A stretch of DNA of 19,707 nucleotides from Citromicrobium sp. (GTDB lineage: Bacteria; Pseudomonadota; Alphaproteobacteria; Sphingomonadales; Sphingomonadaceae): positions 1 through 19,707 of the forward strand of contig PAVA01000036.1 in the NCBI GenBank assembly GCA_002712945.1. Reading direction: 5' to 3'. A program made the position numbers and the translations under genes. The notes beneath the pieces are model-generated. The model did no database searches, had not been told where the DNA came from, and saw only the letters and a program-made list of their open reading frames with translations. This document shows, piece after piece, positions 5,941 through 12,737 of this stretch (its first letter is position 1; the number at the start of each line of letters is the position of its first letter).

Positions 5941-8073
5941 ATGTGGGGACCGAAAGGCAAATCGCGTTCGCGCGGTACGAGTGCCGCATTTGGCGGCCAC
6001 TCGGGCTATTACTCGCTTTCCGAAAGCGCTCTCGACGATTCGTGGGACGATGACGAGGAACTGCTGTATGAGGATCGTGAGAGCGTCCTCGACCGGCTGT
6101 TCCGTTACCTGACCTCGCACGAGGCGCGATACTGGGGCGTGCGGATTCTGGCAGGCCTGCTGTTCCTGCTCATCCTCATCATCGCGTGGCTGGCGATCAC
6201 CGCGCCGCTTTCCAAATCGCTCGAGCCCATCGCTCCGCCGCAGGTCACCCTGCTCGCCGCCGACGGCACGCCGATCGCGCGCAATGGCGCGGTCTATGAC
6301 GAGCCGGTCGATATCGATCGCCTGCCCGATCATGTGGTGAACGCCTTTCTCGCGACCGAGGACCGCCGGTTCTACAGCCACTGGGGGGTCGATCCGCGCG
6401 GGCTTGCCCGGGCCACGATCAACAACATGACCGGCGGGCCGACGCAGGGCGGCAGCACGATCACCCAGCAGCTCGCCAAGTTCACCTTCCTGACGCCCGA
6501 ACAGTCGATGTCGCGCAAGGCGCGCGAGATGCTGATCGCCTTCTGGCTGGAGGGCTGGCTGACCAAGGACGAGATCCTCGAACGTTACCTCTCCAACGCC
6601 TATTTCGGCGACAACACCTATGGCCTGCGCGCCGCGAGCCTGCACTATTTCTACCGCCAGCCCGAACGGCTGGAGCCCAACCAGGCCGCGATGCTGGCGG
6701 GTCTGCTCAAGGCGCCTTCCGCCTATGCGCCCTCGCAGCATTACGAGCGCGCGGCGCAGCGGATGGAAGCGGTCAAGGCGAGCCTCGTTTCGGCGGGCTA
6801 TCTCACGCAGCACGAGGCCGAGCAGATGCGGCCGCCAGAACTCGACATGCGGCTGACCAACGACCTGCCGACCGGCACCTATTTCGCCGACTGGGCACTG
6901 CCCGAGGCGCGAGATCGCGCGCCGCCGGGCTATGCGCTACAGGCGCTGACCACCACGCTCGACGCGCGGCTGCAGGGGATCGCGCGCGACGTGATCGCGG
7001 GTGCTCCGCTGGGCGATGCGCAGGCGGCGCTGGTGGCGATGCGGCGCAACGGAGAGGTCGTCGCGATGATCGGCGGCAAGGACTATTCGCAGAGCGCCTT
7101 CAACCGGGTGACGCAGGCGCGCCGCCAGCCGGGATCGACCTTCAAGACCATCGTCTATCTCGCCGCGCTGCAGGATGGCTACAACCCGGAAGACCCCGTC
7201 AGCAACCGGCCTTTCACGCAAGGGAGCTACCGGCCCGAAAACTACGACGACACCTATTCGGATTTCCTCACGCTGGAGCAGGCCTTTTCCCGCTCCAGCA
7301 ATGTCGCGGCGGTGCGTATGTTCAACGAGGTCGGCAGCGGCGAGGTGATCGCGCTAGCCCGCGACCTTGGGATCACCAGCCCGATCGCGCGCGGCGACCC
7401 CAGCGTGGCGCTCGGCACGGCGGGCATGTCGCTGATGGAGCTGACCGCCGCCTATGCGGGGATTGCGGGCAATTCCTATCCCGTCCGCCCGACCGCGTTC
7501 GTGCGCGAACCGCGTGGGCTGTGGGACCGCGTCTTCAACGCGCCGCGCAGCTTCTCCGGCTCGACCCATCGCGATATCGAGCGCCTGCTGCGCTCGGCGA
7601 TCAACGATGGCACGGGGCGCGCCGCGCAGCTGCCCGGCCTCAATTTCGGCAAGACGGGGACTACCCAGAACAACCGCGATGCACTGTTCGTGGGCTATGC
7701 GGGCGATCTGGTGGTGGGCGTGTGGATCGGTAACGACGACAACACGCCGCTCGACGGGGTGAGCGGCGGCGGGCTGCCCGCGCGCATCTGGAAGAGCTTC
7801 ATGCTGCGCGCACAGGGCATCCGCACCGAAGCCCCGGCACGCCGCCAGGATCCGCGCGCGCCGGTCCAGCCGCTCGACGTGCCCGACGCAAGCGATATTC
7901 CCGGTCCGGTCGAGGAAGAGGGCGCCGAGATTACCACCGATGCGCGCGGGATTACGATCCGCGAGGAATCGCCCGAGCGCGAGGCACCGCCGCTCGACGC
8001 ACCGCCCGACACACCGCGCACCGCTCCCGACCTCACGCCGCTGCGCGAGGAAGAAGCCGAGCTGCCGAACTAG
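5941..8073 (+). CDS. Class A penicillin-binding protein (PBP1a-like, transglycosylase/transpeptidase)
   Basis: A 710-residue bifunctional peptidoglycan synthase. A charged, acidic cytoplasmic tail (1-65, with DDSWDDDEE) precedes one membrane segment (about 66-87). The GT51 glycosyltransferase domain follows, with catalytic Glu140 in ATEDRRFYSHWGVDP and GGSTITQQLAK at 170-180. The transpeptidase domain carries all three motifs: S399-TF-K402 in QPGSTFK, SSN at 452-454 and KTGT at 571-574. The last 70 residues are rich in Pro, Glu and Asp and look disordered. It polymerises and cross-links glycan strands in the periplasm and is a beta-lactam target. The ATG at 5941 lacks a strong ribosome binding site, but the next in-frame ATG lies far inside the GT51 domain. 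Which of the host's PBP1 paralogues it is cannot be decided here. Confidence 0.93.
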   Translation: MWGPKGKSRSRGTSAAFGGHSGYYSLSESALDDSWDDDEELLYEDRESVLDRLFRYLTSHEARYWGVRILAGLLFLLILIIAWLAITAPLSKSLEPIAPPQVTLLAADGTPIARNGAVYDEPVDIDRLPDHVVNAFLATEDRRFYSHWGVDPRGLARATINNMTGGPTQGGSTITQQLAKFTFLTPEQSMSRKAREMLIAFWLEGWLTKDEILERYLSNAYFGDNTYGLRAASLHYFYRQPERLEPNQAAMLAGLLKAPSAYAPSQHYERAAQRMEAVKASLVSAGYLTQHEAEQMRPPELDMRLTNDLPTGTYFADWALPEARDRAPPGYALQALTTTLDARLQGIARDVIAGAPLGDAQAALVAMRRNGEVVAMIGGKDYSQSAFNRVTQARRQPGSTFKTIVYLAALQDGYNPEDPVSNRPFTQGSYRPENYDDTYSDFLTLEQAFSRSSNVAAVRMFNEVGSGEVIALARDLGITSPIARGDPSVALGTAGMSLMELTAAYAGIAGNSYPVRPTAFVREPRGLWDRVFNAPRSFSGSTHRDIERLLRSAINDGTGRAAQLPGLNFGKTGTTQNNRDALFVGYAGDLVVGVWIGNDDNTPLDGVSGGGLPARIWKSFMLRAQGIRTEAPARRQDPRAPVQPLDVPDASDIPGPVEEEGAEITTDARGITIREESPEREAPPLDAPPDTPRTAPDLTPLREEEAELPN

Positions 8074-8092
8074 GGCCCGGGACGGTTGGGGG

Positions 8093-8518
8093 TCAGGCCT
8101 TGGCGCTCTCGGTCCGGTCGATCATCACGTTCATCACCGCGCTGGCACGCGGACGGTCGCGCTCTTCCTGCCACGCCTCGACGCTCACATTCGCGCTCCG
8201 GCGGCCGAGCTTGGTGATCCGGGCCTTGGCGAACAGCGGCGCTTTCTTGGCCGCCGCGAGATATTGCACGGTGATATTGATCGGCTTGAGTTGCACCTGC
8301 TCCCCGTCGCCGCGGTTCAGCGCGATGCGCAGGGCGGCATAGGCCGCGGTTTCCAGCAATCCGCTGGTTGCGCCGCCGTGGAAATGGCCGGGGCGCCCCT
8401 CGATCGCGTCGATGCCGGAGACGCACAGGACAGGCACCCCGTCCTCGAAGCCCGATACCTCGATGCCGAGCGAGCGCGCATAGTGGGAAAGCAGGTCGGG
8501 TCGCACTGTGTCAGCCAT
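8093..8518 (-). CDS. PaaI family thioesterase (hotdog fold), second of a pair
   Basis: A 141-residue hotdog-fold protein. The signature GHFHGGATSGLLETAAYAAL (residues about 43-62) is the PaaI/YbaW-type active-site helix, with an HGG turn and an acidic residue (Glu in LLETAAY). The strand QLKPINITVQYLAAA and the following strand pairs complete the fold. Such enzymes hydrolyse acyl-CoA thioesters, often of aromatic or medium-chain acids. It starts at ATG 8518, overlapping the stop of the upstream thioesterase gene by 8 bp, so the two are translationally coupled. Hotdog proteins work as dimers of dimers, so a mixed complex is possible. The stop lies 19 bases beyond the converging PBP gene. Substrate unknown. 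Confidence 0.85.
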   Translation of the reverse strand: MADTVRPDLLSHYARSLGIEVSGFEDGVPVLCVSGIDAIEGRPGHFHGGATSGLLETAAYAALRIALNRGDGEQVQLKPINITVQYLAAAKKAPLFAKARITKLGRRSANVSVEAWQEERDRPRASAVMNVMIDRTESAKA

Positions 8519-8993
8519 TTTTCGGTGCCCCTCCGATGGTCATGTAGACCGCTGCCATCGTGGCCACCGGATCGTCCGGATCGCCGTCATGCGCGATCCC
8601 GCGCACGAAGGCGGCGGAGCGCGTCGTGCGGTAGCATTCGCAACGCCCGATCACGTCCGCGCGCTCGCCTGCCGGGCGCTGGTAATCCACCCGCATGTCG
8701 AGCGTGGCGACGGGCACGAAGCGCTGCTGGCGAGTCCAGATCGCCATCCCGCCGCCCATGTCGAGCAGCGAGAAGATCGGCCCGGACGCGATCACGCGGC
8801 GGACATCGTCGCCCATCAGTTCCTCGCGCCGGGGCAGCACGAGTTCGACCCAGTCGGGGCCGGGGGCGCGATAGGCGAGCCCCAGCCAGCCGGGGTGCCC
8901 GCCGGAAAAGAGGAAGGGCGAGGCGGCCTTCGGGTCGAACAGCGTGTTCAGGTCGCGGGGGGGCGTTTCGCCCGGCGAGGTCGTCTTCTCCAT
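8511..8993 (-). CDS. PaaI family thioesterase (hotdog fold), first of a pair
   Basis: A 160-residue hotdog-fold protein from ATG 8993. Its active-site helix reads ASGPIFSLLDMGGGMAIWT, with an Asp where the downstream partner has Glu and without the partner's HGG turn. VATLDMRVDYQRPAGERADV matches the central strand of PaaI-type thioesterases, and the C-terminal VATMAAVYMTIGG strand closes the sheet. In-frame sequence further upstream is low-quality and runs into the divergent operon, so the ATG at 8993 is preferred, with a modest GGCGG upstream. Diverged active sites in two adjacent coupled genes suggest two substrate ranges or a heteromeric enzyme. That is inference. Confidence 0.82.
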   Translation of the reverse strand: MEKTTSPGETPPRDLNTLFDPKAASPFLFSGGHPGWLGLAYRAPGPDWVELVLPRREELMGDDVRRVIASGPIFSLLDMGGGMAIWTRQQRFVPVATLDMRVDYQRPAGERADVIGRCECYRTTRSAAFVRGIAHDGDPDDPVATMAAVYMTIGGAPKNG

Positions 8994-9105
8994 GCGCCGC
9001 CATCTGTGCGGTGAGCGGTGCGATGACAATCTTTTAATTCGCTCGGGCGGGCCGATGGCGGGAGGTTTCGCCGGCGCGGCGGGTTGCCGCGTACCGCGAC
9101 AAAGG

Positions 9106-9113
9106 AGCGATCC
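9106..9113 (+). promoter_or_regulatory. Strong ribosome binding site for the 54-residue peptide
   Basis: AAAGGAGCG lies just ahead of the ATG at 9118. It is one of the best Shine-Dalgarno matches in the window, which supports this very small gene being translated, and translated well. Confidence 0.6.
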
Positions 9114-9117
9114 GACG

Positions 9118-9282
9118 ATGAATCTTCCCAAGCTGTCTCTCGACATCCTGCCCAACCTGGCCGACGCGCCGGGACTGGTCGGCAGCCTGTCCGACCTCGC
9201 CACTGCGGCGACCGACGACCGGGTCGTGTACCTGATGGTCTACCTCTACGAGACTTTCCCGCCGCCCCCGCCGGTCTTTTGA
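9118..9282 (+). CDS. Small 54-residue peptide, candidate RiPP precursor
   Basis: I do not recognise a family. The peptide starts MNLPKLSLDILPNLADAPGL, continues through a helical, acidic middle and ends in an aromatic/hydrophobic run, VVYLMVYLYETF, followed by five prolines and VF. It is too short for an enzyme and has no N-terminal signal peptide. Support for its being real: a strong ribosome binding site, host-like codon use, and a distance of only 14 bases to the next gene, which has its own GGGAGG site. A leader-like N-terminus, a distinct tail, and a metalloenzyme-like gene in the same operon match the usual precursor layout of ribosomally made peptides. A small partner or chaperone subunit of the next protein is the main alternative. 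Confidence 0.7.
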   Translation: MNLPKLSLDILPNLADAPGLVGSLSDLATAATDDRVVYLMVYLYETFPPPPPVF

Positions 9283-9296
9283 GCGGGAGGGATCGA

Positions 9297-10271
9297 ATGC
9301 ATGTCGACCCTGCTCTTCGGGCATTCGCCAGCGACACATCCGGCATGGCCGGAGCGCAGGGTCGCATACTCGCCGCGCACCGGGCGTGGCGGGGGCGGGA
9401 GGATGTCGTGCGGGTCTTCGCCGAATGCGCGCGGCTGGCGGCTGGAGCGAACTTCGATGACTGCGCTGCGCTCGCGGCGCTGATGGACGAGGCACGCGCG
9501 CTGGCACTCGTGCAGGATTGGCTCGCGGCGATGGGCGAAGCGTGGCGCGCCGATCCGCTGGCGCAGCTGCCCTTCCGCCATAGCTATTCGGCTGGAGTCG
9601 GGGCGATCCACCTGTGTCGGACAGGGCCGGTGACCCTGGCCCTGCTGGTCGTGGAACCGCAAGCGGCGGTGCGCCCGACGACCATCGCTTTCACCGATTG
9701 CGAGCGGCGCGAGATCGTTCTTGCCGGGCGCGGCCGCGGGCTCGCTTTTCGCTTCGCGGACAGCGGCCCGCCCGAGGCCGAGCCCTTCGCGCTCGCGCGG
9801 GGTGTGCAGATGGGCTGCGATGCCGATCGGTCGCGCGCCTTCGTCTCGCTCGACGAGCCGCTCGTGCTGCTGCGTCTCGCACGCGATCCGCTTCAGGCCA
9901 TGCCGACCCGCGAGGTCGAGATCGCGACCGGGCGGATCGTTCACCGTGCCTCGGCGAGCCCGGCGGAGGGGAGGGCGGAGCTGGCTGCCACCTTGCTCGG
10001 CGCGATGGAGCGAGCGGACGCTGCGCCCACCCTCGCAGCCTATGCCTGCGGAAAGACCGGGGGCTGTGGACAAGCGAACGCGGGCCCGCGCTGGCAGGCG
10101 CTGCGCAATGCGCTGGCGCTCGACACCGAGGCGGGATTTGCGGCCCTGTGCGCGCTGGCGGATCGGCCCGGCGACCCGCTCGCGCCCCAGGCGGAGGCAC
10201 TCCGCGAGCAGTTGCGCACAAGTTATCCACAGCTTGTCAACAAGGTGTCCACGCCGTGCCTCGCGAACTGA
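9297..10271 (+). CDS. Uncharacterised 324-residue protein in the peptide/cupin operon
   Basis: No family is recognised. The first 95 residues are predominantly helical and Ala-rich. From about 100 to 220 the sequence is strand-rich (VGAIHLCRTGPVTLALLVVE, PTTIAFTDCERREIVLAGRG, RAFVSLDEPLVLLRLARDP). A cysteine pair follows at 251 and 257 (ACGKTGGCG), then a helical tail ending CLAN. There is no signal peptide or membrane segment, so it is probably cytoplasmic. The ATG at 9297 is chosen because GGGAGG lies seven bases before it and it follows the peptide gene by 14 bases. Its end overlaps the cupin-like gene by 16 bases, so the three are one transcript. It might bind the peptide or assist the cupin-like enzyme. 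That is context only. Confidence 0.75.
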   Translation: MHVDPALRAFASDTSGMAGAQGRILAAHRAWRGREDVVRVFAECARLAAGANFDDCAALAALMDEARALALVQDWLAAMGEAWRADPLAQLPFRHSYSAGVGAIHLCRTGPVTLALLVVEPQAAVRPTTIAFTDCERREIVLAGRGRGLAFRFADSGPPEAEPFALARGVQMGCDADRSRAFVSLDEPLVLLRLARDPLQAMPTREVEIATGRIVHRASASPAEGRAELAATLLGAMERADAAPTLAAYACGKTGGCGQANAGPRWQALRNALALDTEAGFAALCALADRPGDPLAPQAEALREQLRTSYPQLVNKVSTPCLAN

Positions 10272-11038
10272 GGCCGCAGCCGGGCGCGGCCCTCTCGCTC
10301 GAGGAGTGCATCGCACGGCTCGATGCCAAGGGTTTCGATCCGGCGGACGAGGATTCACTCGATCATGCGGCAGACGCGCTCGCGGGGCTGGGGGCGAACC
10401 GCACCTTCCTCGGCGACCTGCTGATCGACCAGATCGCGGGACGCATGGCGGGCTCGGCGACGGCCTACGGCCCCCAGGCGATCATGCTGGCACCGCCCCG
10501 CAATGGCTATTTCCTGCGCGCGAACATCTGGCCCGCACGCGGCGACCCCGCCTTTCAGGCAAGCGGCGCGGCGAGCTTCGTTTACGGCCTGCCGCACGAT
10601 CACAATTTCGATTTCCTGACGGTCGGCTATTTCGGCCCGGGATACGTCAGCGACTACTGGGAATACGACTACGAGAGCGTCGGGGGAGTGCCCGGCGAGC
10701 CGGTAGACCTGCGCTTCGTCGAGCGATCCGCGCTGAGCGAGGGGCGCGTGCTCCATTACCGCGCGCACCGCGACGTGCATTGCCAGCATCCTCCGGCAAG
10801 TCTCTCGGTTTCGCTCAACATCTGCGCGGCCAGCCCGGCGCAGGGGTGGTTCGACCAATACCGCTTCGACACCGAGAACGGGCGGATCGCAGGCGTGCTC
10901 AACGCCAGCGCGAACGAGGTGATGCTGCGGCTGGGGGTTGCTCTGGGGAACGCAAAAACGCGTGAGTTGGCGCGCGATTTCGCGGCGGATCACCCTAGCG
11001 CCGCCATGCGCCGGGTGGCGAAGGAACTGGTCGGCTAG
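10256..11038 (+). CDS. Cupin-like protein, possible non-haem iron oxygenase
   Basis: A 260-residue protein from GTG 10256, which lies inside the end of the previous gene with AAGGTG about eight bases upstream. Residues 1-75 are helical. Residues about 76-195 look like a double-stranded beta-helix: LPHDHNFDFLTVGYFGPGY (112-130) has an HxH pair (His114, His116), and HYRAHRDVHCQHPPASLSVS (167-186) supplies further histidines (167, 171, 175). The pattern recalls cysteine-dioxygenase-like cupins, in which HxH plus a later His bind Fe(II). Similar proteins are, in my recollection, sometimes labelled transposase in sphingomonad annotations, but no transposase motif is visible here. The stop shares the bases CTAG with the converging ruvX stop. 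Enzyme function is inferred from the motif. Confidence 0.72.
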   Translation: MPRELRPQPGAALSLEECIARLDAKGFDPADEDSLDHAADALAGLGANRTFLGDLLIDQIAGRMAGSATAYGPQAIMLAPPRNGYFLRANIWPARGDPAFQASGAASFVYGLPHDHNFDFLTVGYFGPGYVSDYWEYDYESVGGVPGEPVDLRFVERSALSEGRVLHYRAHRDVHCQHPPASLSVSLNICAASPAQGWFDQYRFDTENGRIAGVLNASANEVMLRLGVALGNAKTRELARDFAADHPSAAMRRVAKELVG

Positions 11039-11484
11039 ATCAGCGGATCGTTCGAGGCCGCATCGATCGCCGCCTGCAGGATGATGGTCGCCGCTTCCGC
11101 GTCGATCCGCTCGGCGCGCTTGCGGCGGCTGACGTCGAGCCCGATCATCGCATCGTCCGCGCTCTTGGTCGACCAGCGCTCGTCCCACAAAAGCACCGGC
11201 AATCCGAAAGCTTCGGCAAGGTTGCGGGCATAGGCGCGGCTCGCCTGCGCGCGCGGGCCCTCGCTGCCGTCCATGTTGCGCGGCAGGCCCAGCACCATGC
11301 CGCGCACGCTGCGTTCCTCGATCAGCTTGCGGATCTCGTCGCGGTCGCGCCCGAACTTGCCGCGTGGCAGCGTCTTGAGCGCGGTGGCGAAGCGCCAGCC
11401 CGCGTCGCACACGGCGATGCCGATGGTTCTTGTGCCGAGGTCCAGCCCGATCAGCGCGCCGCCATCGGGCAGCGCCTCGGCCAT
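11035..11484 (-). CDS. ruvX: Holliday junction resolvase RuvX (YqgF family)
   Basis: A 149-residue RNase H-fold nuclease. The first strand LIGLDLGTRTIGIAV carries the catalytic Asp, VLGLPRNMDGSEGPRA is the family's second motif, LLWDERWSTKSAD supplies the Glu, and the helix with ERIDAEAATIILQ holds the last Asp. YqgF/RuvX proteins act in Holliday-junction resolution and in 5' pre-16S rRNA maturation. The ATG at 11484 is preferred: it follows the DUF3089 stop by 17 bases with a purine-rich GGCGAGAG upstream. A start at 11523 (13 more residues) would overlap that gene by 22 bases and has no ribosome binding site, but cannot be excluded. It is the last gene of the pyrE-to-ruvX run. Confidence 0.92.
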   Translation of the reverse strand: MAEALPDGGALIGLDLGTRTIGIAVCDAGWRFATALKTLPRGKFGRDRDEIRKLIEERSVRGMVLGLPRNMDGSEGPRAQASRAYARNLAEAFGLPVLLWDERWSTKSADDAMIGLDVSRRKRAERIDAEAATIILQAAIDAASNDPLI

Positions 11485-11501
11485 GCCGGCGGCGCTCTCG
11501 C

Positions 11502-12725
11502 CTACGAGTTCGCTGCCATCCATTCGCGCACGCGCACAACAACGTCTTCCTGCACGTTCCGCCAGAACAGCGGGATGTCGTAGACGTGGTAGTTTTCGCC
11601 CGGCAGGACGGCATTGCCCATCTTGGGCGGGTCGCCGATCCGCAGAATGCCCTGTTCGTCGCACCGCGCGCCCACGGCTCCGGCGACCAGTTCGCCCGAG
11701 GCGAGGTTCTCGCTCGGCACCAGCGTGCCCTTGTTGTCGTCGGCGGGCGCGGTGCTGTTCTGGAAGCCGGTGATCGGGTTGACGCACAGGATCGGCGTGT
11801 CGCCACGATCCTCGCCATCGAAGCCGGGGCTGGCGCGGAAGCGGCTGAGCAGCTGGCTCGGGTCGCCCTCGTCGGCGAAGCTCGCCAAGCTGAGGATGCA
11901 GCCCGACTGGTTCTGCCGCTGGCACGCGGGCAACGGGAGGACGGGCAGGTCATGGTCGAGCGAGATCGGCCAGCCCACGACGTAGGCGGCGGCGATGCGG
12001 TCTTCCACATCGCGTCCTTTCACCCGCTCGCGCAGCAGGCGCAGCAGGTGGAGCGAGCCCTGGCTGTGGCCCGCGAGCACGATCGGGCGGTCCTCGTCGA
12101 CGCTATCGAGGAAATAGTCGAAGGCGAGCGCGACATCGCGATAGGCGGCGTCGATCGCCCTCTGGGCCTCGGGCTTGTCGCTCACGAAGGCGCCGACATG
12201 CGCCTGGCGGTACTTGGGCGCCCAGATTTCGGCCGCGCGGTTGAACGGGCTGGCGAGCCCACGCAGGAACAGGTTGGCGCGGGCTTCGGCTTCCTCGTTG
12301 CCGAAATCGGCGTTCCAGGTCACGGTCTCGCCTTCGAACCGCGTGGGAATGTAGCTTGTCGGATGGACGAAGAAGACCGCGAAGGGCGGGGCCTTCTCGG
12401 CTTCCTCGGCGGTCATCCGGCGCGAGCCTGCCTTGCTCGCCTGCTCGACCAGCGTGCCTTCGCCCTCGCCGCGGGGCAGCGGATTTTCGGTCTCGGCGAT
12501 GGCGGGCTGGTAGCGTGCGGGGTCGTTCGTGCCGATGCCGGGGCGCGAATACCACATGTCCGGGTCGTTGTAGGCGTTGTCGGCCAGCGCGTCCTGCTCG
12601 ACGAATTCGGCATCGGGCGTGAAGGTGTACTCGGTCACCTCCTCGGACCAGATGTTGAGCGCGAACAGGCCGATGATAACGAGCACGATCATCGTCGCGA
12701 CAAAATAGAGAAATGCGCGAACCAT
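11502..12725 (-). CDS. DUF3089 domain-containing alpha/beta hydrolase, membrane-anchored
   Basis: A 407-residue protein with an N-terminal membrane segment at about residues 4-24 (FLYFVATMIVLVIIGLFAL). A periplasmic alpha/beta-hydrolase domain follows. The nucleophile elbow is LAGHSQGSLHLL with Ser221. AVFFVHPTSYIPT (116-128) is the family's early strand, and YHVYDIPLFW near the C-terminus offers the catalytic His. DUF3089 hydrolases are lipase/esterase-like, and their natural substrates are not established. Four cysteines in the 260-350 region (two of them in PACQRQNQSGC) could form disulphides, in line with export. The start ATG 12725 is well supported by GGGGGAAG five bases upstream. It begins 12 bases after the AI-2E-family permease stop and is in the same run. 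Confidence 0.88.
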   Translation of the reverse strand: MVRAFLYFVATMIVLVIIGLFALNIWSEEVTEYTFTPDAEFVEQDALADNAYNDPDMWYSRPGIGTNDPARYQPAIAETENPLPRGEGEGTLVEQASKAGSRRMTAEEAEKAPPFAVFFVHPTSYIPTRFEGETVTWNADFGNEEAEARANLFLRGLASPFNRAAEIWAPKYRQAHVGAFVSDKPEAQRAIDAAYRDVALAFDYFLDSVDEDRPIVLAGHSQGSLHLLRLLRERVKGRDVEDRIAAAYVVGWPISLDHDLPVLPLPACQRQNQSGCILSLASFADEGDPSQLLSRFRASPGFDGEDRGDTPILCVNPITGFQNSTAPADDNKGTLVPSENLASGELVAGAVGARCDEQGILRIGDPPKMGNAVLPGENYHVYDIPLFWRNVQEDVVVRVREWMAANS

Positions 12726-12737
12726 CGTTTCTTCCCC

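Noticed and set aside
8074..8092. A terminator after the PBP1a gene.
   Set aside because: The GGGCCCGGG run is palindromic but very short and has no T-run on either strand.
10256..11038. Cupin-like gene read as a transposase.
   Set aside because: No DDE, Y1 or helix-turn-helix transposase motif and no terminal inverted repeats around it; the HxH and later-His pattern fits a cupin far better.
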